Part shown: one piece after another, positions 1 through 7,192 of the stretch
How positions within the stretch are numbered: position 1 is the stretch's first letter
How the letters are laid out: each line of letters begins with the position of its first letter
NCBI GenBank assembly: GCA_040877875.1
Contig: JBBDNC010000132.1
Coordinates: 1 to 17,205, forward strand
DNA from: JBBDNC01 sp040877875
GTDB lineage: Bacteria > Bacteroidota > Rhodothermia > Balneolales > Balneolaceae
Reading direction: 5' to 3'
DNA: 17,205 nt
The notes under the pieces: generated by a model
The model's input: the letters and a program-made list of their open reading frames with translations, nothing else
Databases searched by the model: none
What the model was told of the DNA's origin: nothing
Translations under genes and position numbers: made by a program

Positions 1-363
1 CAACACTACACATATTTTAATATGAAGGGCCTGATACTACAGGCTGAGATGAGAACCCGAGCCGGTGTGAATCCATCCGACACATGGACGGCAGGCTCGG
101 AATCCTACAGTAAGCGGCTGAAAAAAGGTCTGGACTGGCTGATCCCTTATGCAGTGGGAAACAAGAGTCTCAAAGATAGCCAGGATTTTTACAAGTGTCG
201 CTTTATTGAATTTTACCGGCCGGCGGCTTTGGCCCTGAACGAACCCCGGTATGAAGAGGTTGTAGAGACCCTTATCCGTCAAGACCGTAATTCCTGCGTA
301 GATATCCTGACCCTTCTGACCCATCCGCCGCTCGAGCGACCGGGACAAATGACCAAGAAATGA
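1..363 (+). CDS. Alginate lyase family protein, C-terminal fragment (cut by window edge)
   Basis: The reading frame is open to base 1, so this is the 3' end of a longer gene. The ATG at 22 is probably an internal Met, because the in-frame codons before it (QHYTYFN) continue the family pattern. The visible part matches the end of the alginate-lyase (alpha/alpha) domain (Pfam PF05426 type): Y-x-Y-F-N-M-x-G-L, an A-x-x-A-G-V-N segment, then K-K-G-L-D-W-L-I-P-Y and a final helix with FYRPAALAL. Such enzymes beta-eliminate uronic-acid polysaccharides (alginate, glucuronan and others), leaving unsaturated ends. The catalytic residues lie upstream of the window, so activity and signal peptide cannot be judged. 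It converges with a GH88/GH105 hydrolase 47 bases away, which would process exactly such unsaturated ends. A heparinase-like relative is the main alternative. Confidence 0.65.
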   Translation, partial: QHYTYFNMKGLILQAEMRTRAGVNPSDTWTAGSESYSKRLKKGLDWLIPYAVGNKSLKDSQDFYKCRFIEFYRPAALALNEPRYEEVVETLIRQDRNSCVDILTLLTHPPLERPGQMTKK

Positions 364-410
364 TCGATTCCCATTAACCCAACGGCCCGTTCACCTGCAT
401 ATTTGCACCT

Positions 411-1511
411 TTAGTTCTCCTCGGCGCGAAGTGCTTCGCCGGCAGCGAGCAGAAATGCCCCCGCAGCAAATATCTCACTGTTATCCTTATCAACGGTCCC
501 CGGACGGTCACCCGGTTTCTGGGCATATCCAAGTTTCCCGTCCGGACCTACCTTTTGGACCAATCCGCTCCATGATTTTCTAAATGCAACAACATATTTG
601 TCATCGGTCAGAATTTTTTCATTGATTCCCCAGCCCAGGGCATAACTGATTAAGGAGGTGCCGCTGACATCCGGTGTCGGGTAAAGGCCCGGGCTGAGCA
701 GATTCGTTCTCCATAAACCATCTTCCGGTTGAATCGCCGCCAATTTATCCATCATCTCCATAAAAAGGGATCGGTACCTCTTGTAATGAAGATTCTCCCG
801 CGGCAAATGACTCATGATTCGGGCAAGCCCGGCCACCACCCATCCGTTCCCCCTGGACCAGAAAACAGGATTCCCCCGTGCATCCGACTCCCCGAAAAAA
901 CGATGGTCCCGGAAAAAAAGATGGTGTTCCGGATCGTAGAGAAACTCCTTCGACTCCCAAAATTTCTCATTTAAAAATTCCACATATTTTTCCTGGCCAG
1001 TTAGTGAGGCCAGATGGGCAAGTGCCGGAGGGGACATAAACAGAGCATCGCACCAGTTCCAAAGTTCCGCACCGGTGATCTGTTTCGCGATCATCACATC
1101 GATCCAGCGTTTAAAATCCCGAATCATGTAATCATCTCCCTCCCGCTCATAGAACTGCAAATACACTTGTCCGACCGCCTGGTCATCCGCATGCTGTCGA
1201 TTACTGCCGATTTCCCAATCCTGACGGCCGGCCCATTTCCTGGCAATTTCCCAATAAGAATCTTGATTCAGGATCTTTGCAATCCCGGTTATTCCGATAA
1301 ACAAAGTGGCATCCCGCCAGCTTTTTCCCCACTTTTCCTCCGGGTATGTGTCCAGTTGCCACTGAATCACACGATCGGTAAGCTCGACGATTTGCTCATC
1401 CGTCATCCCCGCCTCAGCCTCCCCGCCTGATTCCACCGGTGTGGAACACCCCGATGATATCAGCACTCCCATACAGCAATAGATCAACAACCGTTTAAGT
1501 GGTAATCTCAT
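411..1511 (-). CDS. GH88/GH105-family unsaturated uronyl hydrolase, lipoprotein
   Basis: A 366-residue protein whose N-terminus is a lipoprotein signal: basic start, hydrophobic stretch and lipobox SSGC with the lipidated Cys at residue 22, so it should be anchored in a cell-envelope membrane. The rest is the (alpha/alpha)6 barrel of GH88/GH105 enzymes. H-A-D-D-Q-A-V-G at 107-114 and W-C-D-A-L-F at 153-158 match the two catalytic Asp regions of YteR-like proteins (candidates Asp109/110 and Asp155), and WSRGNGW at 218-224 is the family signature. Members hydrate the 4,5-unsaturated uronic acid left by polysaccharide lyases, releasing it from oligosaccharides. Length is typical. The ATG is chosen because the lipoprotein signal begins there; no clear ribosome-binding site precedes it. 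The substrate (rhamnogalacturonan, ulvan, alginate or glucuronan type) cannot be told from sequence. Confidence 0.88.
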   Translation of the reverse strand: MRLPLKRLLIYCCMGVLISSGCSTPVESGGEAEAGMTDEQIVELTDRVIQWQLDTYPEEKWGKSWRDATLFIGITGIAKILNQDSYWEIARKWAGRQDWEIGSNRQHADDQAVGQVYLQFYEREGDDYMIRDFKRWIDVMIAKQITGAELWNWCDALFMSPPALAHLASLTGQEKYVEFLNEKFWESKEFLYDPEHHLFFRDHRFFGESDARGNPVFWSRGNGWVVAGLARIMSHLPRENLHYKRYRSLFMEMMDKLAAIQPEDGLWRTNLLSPGLYPTPDVSGTSLISYALGWGINEKILTDDKYVVAFRKSWSGLVQKVGPDGKLGYAQKPGDRPGTVDKDNSEIFAAGAFLLAAGEALRAEEN

Positions 1512-1531
1512 GGAAATGACTTATAATCTAT

Positions 1532-1560
1532 ACAGTTAATAAGCGCTGCACAAAATGTGC
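1532..1560 (-). promoter_or_regulatory. Candidate promoter region and small dyad upstream of the GH105 gene
   Basis: Reading the minus strand, TTGTGC is followed 17 bases later by TAGATT, a weak sigma-70-like pair about 20 bases before the start codon. The 13-bp dyad GCACA-AAA-TGTGC (1548..1560) overlaps the upstream element and could be an operator. The arms are only 5 bp, so this may be chance. Confidence 0.2.
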
Positions 1561-1728
1561 CGGGCAAAGGTTTTTAATATGTCCAACCCAACGGCCGCCG
1601 GAACCGGAACCAAATATCCGGCAAGTTTCAGTCTATCCTTAAAAACTGTATTGAAACCTGAAACAAGCTTTGCGTTCGCAGGCACCCCTTATCATCTATT
1701 CAGCTATCAGCCGCCCGTTTGACGGATA

Positions 1729-2556
1729 TCAGCTCCCGGTAAAAAAATCTTCCCAGCGGGTCCCCGTAAAATAATTTTCAAGTTCCTCATAGTTCTTGAT
1801 TTGCTGACCGGGGCCCGCCTTTCTTTGTTTACGGGTTGTCGGCTGAATCGGTCGGCCTCCCGGCACCCCTTCCAAAAATCCAAAAATTCGACCGGCTTCC
1901 CGTTCCAGATCTGTAGTCAGATCTTCATACCAAACCTCCAAACAATTATTGGGTTTGAAAAACTCATCATAAGTTTTCCACCATTGTTCGGTTTTCAAAA
2001 ATTCTTCCCTGCAGAAATCGGGATCCAGGGAGAGTTGAATCTCCCCGTAAGATTTTCCCTTCCAGTTTCCGGACATTTCAGCCAGTTTCTTCGACAGGAC
2101 CACACTCAGCAGATTACGACGTTTCAAATGAATGATTTGAAAGTTACTTGCCTTCAAATATTTCCACACATCCTTCCATTGAGAATCCAGAGCATGGTAA
2201 TAAAATATTTTAAACCCGACCGCTTTTACCGATTCGGGGTAGCGTTGAAAAACTTTCTGTTCCAAAAAATCAACAGGCCGCTCCTGCAGCAATCCTGCTT
2301 CCTTGAACAGATCCAGTTTGCGATGCCGGTAAAAAGGCATATCCCATCCCACTTCTCCCCGGTGTCTGAATATTTCTCCATAACAGATCAGATCATCACG
2401 GGCATTTATCAGGCCCCGAACCATATTGGACCCGACTCTCGAACGACCCAAAATTATAAACTTCTTGTAGTCTCTTTGCCCATAATCAGGGGCCAAAAGA
2501 TTGGCCAGGTCTGTAATGTGCAGCCTGAATGCCTTTTGAAAATTTTCAAAAATCAT
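1729..2556 (-). CDS. PAPS-dependent sulfotransferase (carbohydrate sulfotransferase, NodH/Stf0-like)
   Basis: A 275-residue cytosolic protein with no signal peptide. The segment FIILGRSRVGSNMV (33-46) fits the 5'-phosphosulfate-binding loop that follows the first beta strand of sulfotransferases. Around residues 143-157, H-L-K-R-R-N-L-L-S-V-V-L-S resembles the 3'-phosphate-binding Arg...Ser motif. Residues 205-225 (LEVWYEDL...) fit the usual late strand and helix. It should move sulfate from PAPS to a hydroxyl of a sugar. The ATG overlaps the end of the upstream glycosyltransferase by 11 bases and is preceded by a G-rich sequence (GGGGGGAA), so the two are probably co-translated and act on the same polymer. 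Other acceptors (lipid, protein) are possible but less likely in this cluster. Confidence 0.8.
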   Translation of the reverse strand: MIFENFQKAFRLHITDLANLLAPDYGQRDYKKFIILGRSRVGSNMVRGLINARDDLICYGEIFRHRGEVGWDMPFYRHRKLDLFKEAGLLQERPVDFLEQKVFQRYPESVKAVGFKIFYYHALDSQWKDVWKYLKASNFQIIHLKRRNLLSVVLSKKLAEMSGNWKGKSYGEIQLSLDPDFCREEFLKTEQWWKTYDEFFKPNNCLEVWYEDLTTDLEREAGRIFGFLEGVPGGRPIQPTTRKQRKAGPGQQIKNYEELENYFTGTRWEDFFTGS

Positions 2557-3439
2557 TTCCCCCCGGTTTCAGGTTTTTCAATCCTGCCAATCTGCCTGCT
2601 GCCATGGCCAGTTTCTTCCCGTAATCCATGAGCCAGAGTACCGGAAAATAAAACAGGGTTCGATTCTCCCCCCGTTTTTTGATTCGCCGATACAAATTGA
2701 GCGGCGAGGGAGGGAGAAAAGTTCGTAAAATATGATACAGAATCGCCGGTCTGTTCTTGCCGGCTGCTTGCATAGTCAGCGGGTGACCCATCCCCACTCT
2801 GTACGATTTACGGAGTGTGGAACCCCATGTTCGGGCAACCGAATACACAGTCGATTCCGGACAGTAGCCAATTTTAAAACCGGCATCCACTGCTTTTCTT
2901 GACCAATAGATATCCATTCCTGTCCGTATATCAACGGGAAAATCTCCCATCGTATCGAGTACTTTTCTGTGAAAAAACAAGTTTCCGCCTAATGAGGCCT
3001 GTTCCTCGTTTACATATTTTTCATTATCCAGGAACGTAATGGAATCGAATATTTCGCCAAGGCTCCTGTGTTCCGAAAACTGGAATTCTACCCTTCCGCC
3101 AACCAGATCATATTTGCTTTTCATGAGGCATCTCACCCCTTTTTCAAGCCAGTCAACGGCGGGTATTTTGTTGCCGTCCGTAAGAGCTAAAATCTTTCCA
3201 TCGGCCGCTTTCAAGCCTTTATTCCGGGCGGCATAAGGATTTTTCACGTTCGTCTCTTCCAGGAGGGTAACCGGGTATCGTTCGATAATCTTCCGGGTTT
3301 GATCTACGGAACCGTTATCCACGACAATCATCTCAACCCGGTCAGGCGGATAGGTCTGCTTCTCAAGAGCCTGCAGGACCGCTTCGATGGTCGAAGCAAC
3401 ATTCAATACGGGGATGATCACACTGACCGGCGGCTGCAT
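2546..3439 (-). CDS. Glycosyltransferase family 2 with atypical DxD region
   Basis: A 297-residue GT-A fold protein. The N-terminus PVSVIIPVLNVASTIEAVL, VVDNGSVDQT (39-48) and NPYAARNKGLKAADGKILAL (67-86) are standard GT2 nucleotide-sugar-binding elements. Where most relatives have TDADCIP or similar, this one reads T-D-G-N-K-I-P (87-93): the first Asp remains but the second metal-binding Asp is replaced by Asn. The later acidic 'ED' motif reads G-M-D (174-176) rather than G-E-D. Either metal binding is altered or the donor/acceptor differs. The C-terminal 230-285 region is basic with hydrophobic patches and may touch the membrane. It overlaps the sulfotransferase gene by 11 bases. A possible Shine-Dalgarno (AGGA) lies about 11 bases before the ATG. 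Donor and acceptor are unknown. Confidence 0.87.
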   Translation of the reverse strand: MQPPVSVIIPVLNVASTIEAVLQALEKQTYPPDRVEMIVVDNGSVDQTRKIIERYPVTLLEETNVKNPYAARNKGLKAADGKILALTDGNKIPAVDWLEKGVRCLMKSKYDLVGGRVEFQFSEHRSLGEIFDSITFLDNEKYVNEEQASLGGNLFFHRKVLDTMGDFPVDIRTGMDIYWSRKAVDAGFKIGYCPESTVYSVARTWGSTLRKSYRVGMGHPLTMQAAGKNRPAILYHILRTFLPPSPLNLYRRIKKRGENRTLFYFPVLWLMDYGKKLAMAAGRLAGLKNLKPGGNDF

Positions 3440-3471
3440 GGATCTTGCTTTCCTGTGGGTTTCGATTTTCT

Positions 3472-3526
3472 TCTCAGTTTAGAGATTTTAGCAGAAACTT
3501 TCTTCTTTTAACAAATTAAATTCTCA
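3472..3526. repeat. 55-bp direct repeat, left copy abutting scaffold gap
   Basis: The 55 bases ending directly at the N run are identical to the 55 bases that begin directly after it (3627..3681). Because the match is perfect and both copies stop exactly at the gap edge, it looks like a shared assembly k-mer rather than a biological repeat. Confidence 0.9.
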
Positions 3527-3626
3527 NNNNNNNNNNNNNNNNNNNNNNNNNNNNNNNNNNNNNNNNNNNNNNNNNNNNNNNNNNNNNNNNNNNNNNNNNN
3601 NNNNNNNNNNNNNNNNNNNNNNNNNN
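3527..3626. other. Scaffold gap, exactly 100 N
   Basis: A run of exactly 100 N, the default filler for a gap of unknown size. The identical 55-bp flanks suggest the true gap may be zero or negative. Alternatively it hides a loop in the assembly graph that returns to the same 55-mer. Confidence 0.97.
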
Positions 3627-3681
3627 TCTCAGTTTAGAGATTTTAGCAGAAACTTTCTTCTTTTAACAAATTAAATTCTCA
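3627..3681. repeat. 55-bp direct repeat, right copy abutting scaffold gap
   Basis: Second identical copy of the sequence at 3472..3526. It is AT-rich. Read on the minus strand it would form part of the leader of the downstream glycosyltransferase gene if the two contigs are really joined here. Confidence 0.9.
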
Positions 3682-3935
3682 TAGAAAAACTGAAACCGGA
3701 TGTAGGTATACTGGTTTACAGGCTGTTTTGCTATTCGTCATTCCTAAATTATTTTCTCTATACTGAGCAGATTCAGGGGAAAACAAATTCCATTCATTCC
3801 CCGTCAACAATCGAAAATATGCCAGATGCTCAAGAATCTGTATCTCATTGGAATTCCGGAATCTTTGATACCCATACAGCCTGTTATCTTTAAATCATAT
3901 AGTTATCTCATTGACCGCAGATCCGATGAATCTCA
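3682..3935 (-). other. AT-rich spacer with an uncertain coding remnant
   Basis: Together with 3440..3681 this makes about 500 bases without a convincing gene. On the minus strand a 71-codon stretch free of stops runs from 3894 to 3679. Its translation looks protein-like (for example QILEHLAYFRLLTG), but it has no ATG or GTG near its beginning and I recognise no family. It could be a decayed gene, a coding tail separated from its start, or chance. No terminator with a U tract is visible below the end of the AglQ-like gene. Confidence 0.25.
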
Positions 3936-5018
3936 TCAAATAATTTCCAAATTCGGTAACCGCACCGCTTCGTAAAGACGTGCAGAGAGTGTAAGCGGGT
4001 CTTTTGTGTTGCGTTCCATAAAATTCGATTCATCATTCCAGGAGTGTTTAAGTTGCTTCTCTACCCATTCCGCCTGCTGTTTCTGATCCCCCGTCCCAAA
4101 CGTATCCATCACACAGGCCATTTCAATTCCCGGCGGGTTGTACGCATAACCGTACGGATTTGAGGGCAGCAAATGCCTGAACTCTCCGGATGCAGCATAC
4201 CGGAGAGCCTTTCGAAAGTTCCGATCCTTCCAGATCGCCAACTCCGGCATCTGTTTATAGATCAGGGAAAACCCATAGAGATTGAACAGGTGATATCCGA
4301 TAGCTTTGTGAGCCAGAGCTTTCCGGTTCCCCGCTCCTTGTCTTATCAGACGTTTCAGCTCCTCTGCTTTCTGTTTCAGGCTGAAACGAAGAATCAACGG
4401 ATGATAAATCAGGCCGGAACGGTATACCTGAAGATGGACCGGAAGAAGGTCAGTAAACCGGATGACCTGTTCCCGTACATCTTCATTATGCTCCGAGAGT
4501 TGAGAACCGATCGCCCCGAACCAGAGCTGATGATTGAAGGTCCTGTCATACGGCAGGGTCATCCCGTCTACCGCGACCCGTTGCCAGGCTCCACATTCCC
4601 GGTCAAACGGGTGTAGCAGAAACACCTCTCCAGCCAAATCGATGTATTTTTTTTCGTCAAGGAACTCACCGGCATACACCAGAGCCTCGCAGGTCCACGC
4701 CTGACCGATTAACCCGTTACAGGTATCCTTGGCCGGATGAGTACGGTGATGAAATGTTTTTCCCATCGGCCGGGCCTCCTGTCCTCCAAGATAATCGAGG
4801 GCTTTCCGGGCAGCCTCCAGGAACCGATTCTCCTTGCTGATATCATAGGCTTTCAAAAAAAGGATCGTCCAGTGGGAAGTATTCCGAACGGGTGTCTCCG
4901 GATCCTGGTAAGGGCCGTTATGACCGGCCGGCATAAACCCCTTTTGGGTGTTCTGCAACCGAAGCCCCGCCTCACAACTCCGTACAATCAGATCGTATAA
5001 TTTTATGGGTTGATCCAT
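3936..5018 (-). CDS. Six-hairpin (alpha/alpha)6 protein, AglQ-like, in polysaccharide cluster
   Basis: About 360 residues from the ATG at 5018. The frame extends further upstream, to a TTG at 5138 or an ATG at 5120. That extension overlaps the upstream gene by up to 47 bases and does not resemble the rest, so MDQPIKLYDLI is the better start. The protein has repeated helical-pair patterns and Gly/aromatic motifs of six-hairpin glycosidase-like folds: M-P-A-G-H-N-G-P-Y-x-D-P-E-T-P-V-R-N, H-H-R-T-H-P-A-K-D-T-C-N-G-L-I-G-Q-A-W, F-N-H-Q-L-W-F-G, and N-P-Y-G-Y-A-Y-N-P-P-G. From memory this is close to proteins named AglQ, implicated in hexuronic acid handling during archaeal N-glycan assembly; I cannot verify it here. 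No signal peptide is seen, so a cytosolic role on a nucleotide- or lipid-linked sugar (hydrolase, epimerase or isomerase) is an inference. Confidence 0.75.
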   Translation of the reverse strand: MDQPIKLYDLIVRSCEAGLRLQNTQKGFMPAGHNGPYQDPETPVRNTSHWTILFLKAYDISKENRFLEAARKALDYLGGQEARPMGKTFHHRTHPAKDTCNGLIGQAWTCEALVYAGEFLDEKKYIDLAGEVFLLHPFDRECGAWQRVAVDGMTLPYDRTFNHQLWFGAIGSQLSEHNEDVREQVIRFTDLLPVHLQVYRSGLIYHPLILRFSLKQKAEELKRLIRQGAGNRKALAHKAIGYHLFNLYGFSLIYKQMPELAIWKDRNFRKALRYAASGEFRHLLPSNPYGYAYNPPGIEMACVMDTFGTGDQKQQAEWVEKQLKHSWNDESNFMERNTKDPLTLSARLYEAVRLPNLEII

Positions 5019-5091
5019 ATCATAATCAACTTTCGTTTTACCGGGATTCTGTCGGCCCTGGATGATTGTTGCGAGGCAATCCCAGGTTTTC

Positions 5092-6180
5092 TCATTTATC
5101 CATACGCCCCGCGTACACATTGACGTATTGATCCGCAATTTTCTTCCAGTTCATATATCTGCGGCAATAGTCCCGATTTTGTTGTCCGAGATCGGTCCCG
5201 GATAGCCTGAATCCTTCCCGGATAGCCGAGGCTACCGATGAAAGATCTGACGGGTCAAAGACCGGGTTTCCGGTCTGGCCCAATACTTCACCGATCACCC
5301 CGTAATCGGGTCCGGCAACCACTTTGCCAAAATTAAAGCCGAGAGCCACATTACCAGAGTTAAGAGCCCGGATCCTCGGAATGAAAAGAAGGTCTGCCGC
5401 ATTCATATAAATTTGAACTTCTTCGGGAGGAATTACACGTTCTTCGGTTTTTACACGGCCTTTATTGAAAAAAAGTTTTCTGCGCACTGTAAAATGCCGC
5501 ATCTTCGATTTATAGGGGTATGGAATTTTCCCTGCTATCAAATAAAGCATGTCTGCCATTCCGGCCGATTTCATGGCGTTGATCCCCATATTCAATTCCT
5601 CTTCCGAGCGGATGGCTCCAAATGCAAGCATTACATTTTTCTGCAGGGAAATCCCCAGCCGTTTTCTCGCCTCCCGCTTCCCGATGAGGTTCGGAAAGAG
5701 ACTATAGTCACCGTGCGGAATAACAATCGTGGGCTTGCCGGCTGTCTCTTCCGGGAATTTTTCACTAATGAGCTTCACAGATTCTTCACCCATATGAATA
5801 AACACGTCCACGAGAGAATAGATCTGCCTGTAGAGTTCGACGCTTTTCTCGTTTCGTTGTTTGTGAGGCAATTCATTGTGGACAGTCAATACCAGGGTTG
5901 TGCCTTTCGCTTTCCATGATTCCAGAAGGTTCGTCAGACGTTGTATCGACTCCTCTCGTAGCTCGGTTTCAGAAAATGAATCCGGGAGTCCGGCACCCAT
6001 CAGTTCTTCCGGCCAGTGCAGGTGAATCACATCCCAACTGCCCTCCTCAACATGAAGCCAGCCGTAACCGTGCTGAACTTTAGCTATTCCCGAATGAAAC
6101 TCCAATCCCTTCAACAACTGAAACAGATAGGGATTTCGCAATCCGGTGGTATTAATATCATAGGGGATTAATACATTCAT
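5092..6180 (-). CDS. GT4-like (GT-B fold) glycosyltransferase
   Basis: About 362 residues from the ATG at 6180 (MNVLIPYDINTTGL). The frame is open to a TTG at 6309, but those 43 extra codons look non-coding and the GT-B first strand begins at the chosen Met. The N-terminal domain has N-P-Y-L-F-Q-L-L-K-G-L, D-V-I-H-L-H-W-P and L-V-L-T-V-H-N, typical of GT4-type and beta-mannosyltransferase-like enzymes. The C-terminal domain has VMLAFGAIRSEE, YLIAGKIPYP and LNSGNVALGFNFGKVVAGPD. In that last segment the classical E-x7-E motif of GT4 is absent and replaced by the N-S-G-N-V-x-L-G form. It probably adds one sugar to the lipid-linked repeat unit at the inner face of the cytoplasmic membrane. It lies 140 bases after the upstream GT2. 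Donor is unknown. Confidence 0.82.
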   Translation of the reverse strand: MNVLIPYDINTTGLRNPYLFQLLKGLEFHSGIAKVQHGYGWLHVEEGSWDVIHLHWPEELMGAGLPDSFSETELREESIQRLTNLLESWKAKGTTLVLTVHNELPHKQRNEKSVELYRQIYSLVDVFIHMGEESVKLISEKFPEETAGKPTIVIPHGDYSLFPNLIGKREARKRLGISLQKNVMLAFGAIRSEEELNMGINAMKSAGMADMLYLIAGKIPYPYKSKMRHFTVRRKLFFNKGRVKTEERVIPPEEVQIYMNAADLLFIPRIRALNSGNVALGFNFGKVVAGPDYGVIGEVLGQTGNPVFDPSDLSSVASAIREGFRLSGTDLGQQNRDYCRRYMNWKKIADQYVNVYAGRMDK

Positions 6181-6320
6181 AGCATGTGTTGAAAGGTTGA
6201 AAATATAATAAATTGAGAGCCATGATTCAGTCATACATACCAGCGGCGGGATACTATTACTGAAACAGGCCCTCTGCCTCAGAACTTCATCCTGCCCCAA
6301 CCGGGACAACTTCCCGGTTT

Positions 6321-7190
6321 CTAAAAATTAAACACCCCTGCCATGACCCCTTTAAACCGGCTCCAGGCAATTTCAATTCTCCTCTCCCACGGAATGTCAC
6401 GGTTCTGCAGCTTCCATTTGATTTTTTTTAACTGATGGAACAGCAACGGCAGGATACTTTTCTTGTCATATTTATGAAGATAAAGAAACCAGCCCCGGTA
6501 ATAGTAGTAGTTATACCGCGTTCCTTTTTCACTGATTCTCTGAAAGGCTGTGAACCCGGGGTTTACCTGAAGCTTCCACCCTTTCTTTCGGGCCCGGGTA
6601 CACCAGTCCACTTCTTCAAAATAGAGGAAAAAATTCTCGTCGAACATTCCGATATCACGGATCGCATCCACTCGCATTACAATAAAAGATCCATTCACAT
6701 AGTCTATTTTACGACCGATGGACGGTTCCGCTTCATGCACCGGTAGACGTCCATGGATATGACTGGGTTTCAGAAACCGCTCTCCCGCCAAAATCCCGCC
6801 GTCCGAGTAAATAATTTCTTCATCAGAACCGCGAATACACAAACGGGGTCCGGCAGCAGCCAGCTCCGGATCCACCTCGAACATTTCTCTAAGGGCCGGC
6901 AAGATGTTGCCTTCCAGGCAGACATCCGGATTGAGCAGGGCTACAAGATCCACCTCCGGGTGATCCAGCATACTGAGGATCCCAAGATTATTGCCTCCTG
7001 CATATCCCATGTTTTGGGGCGATATCAAAAGCTGTTCTTCCGGAATAACGGCCTTAAGTTCGTCTGCTTCCTCCGTGTCGCATGAATTATCCACAACTAA
7101 CACAATGAGGTCCGGAAACTCGACTATTTGCCTATACAGCGCAATCGTATCTTCACAAGTAAAATAATTGAGAATGATTACGCCGGTCAT
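6321..7190 (-). CDS. Glycosyltransferase family 2, WbbL-like (rhamnosyltransferase-type)
   Basis: A 289-residue GT-A protein. It shows TGVIILNYFTCEDT at the start, VVDN (32-35), the N-M-G-Y-A-G-G-N-N-L-G-I element (60-71) typical of WbbL/rhamnosyltransferase-type GT2, a metal-site variant N-P-D (87-89), and N-G-S-F-I-V-M-R (166-173). F-F-L-Y-F-E-E-V-D-W-C-T-R (187-199) supplies the catalytic acidic residues. Many relatives transfer L-rhamnose from dTDP-L-rhamnose, and an rmlA gene lies 2.3 kb upstream, but rmlB, C and D are not in the window, so the donor is not settled. A good Shine-Dalgarno (AAAGGAG) sits 9 bases before the ATG. The C-terminus is basic and could be membrane-associated. Confidence 0.87.
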   Translation of the reverse strand: MTGVIILNYFTCEDTIALYRQIVEFPDLIVLVVDNSCDTEEADELKAVIPEEQLLISPQNMGYAGGNNLGILSMLDHPEVDLVALLNPDVCLEGNILPALREMFEVDPELAAAGPRLCIRGSDEEIIYSDGGILAGERFLKPSHIHGRLPVHEAEPSIGRKIDYVNGSFIVMRVDAIRDIGMFDENFFLYFEEVDWCTRARKKGWKLQVNPGFTAFQRISEKGTRYNYYYYRGWFLYLHKYDKKSILPLLFHQLKKIKWKLQNRDIPWERRIEIAWSRFKGVMAGVFNF

Positions 7191-7192
7191 AT

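Noticed and set aside
428..441. Short hairpin GCGAAG...CTTCGC near the convergent gene ends as a terminator
   Set aside because: It lies inside the GH105 coding sequence and has no U tract.
376..1596. 12-bp sequence AACCCAACGGCC repeated at 376..387 and 1585..1596 on both sides of the GH105 gene, as if a mobile-gene footprint
   Set aside because: Several 12-mers are expected to recur by chance in a window this size, and no transposase or inverted ends accompany it.
1801..2631. Long plus-strand open frame (276 codons) opposite the sulfotransferase
   Set aside because: It mirrors the sulfotransferase gene, has no family motifs and is rich in Phe, Ile, Pro and Gln as expected of an antisense shadow.
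3472..3681. 55-bp repeat as target-site duplication of an insertion element
   Set aside because: Too long for a target duplication, and it ends exactly at the N run, which fits an assembly k-mer better.
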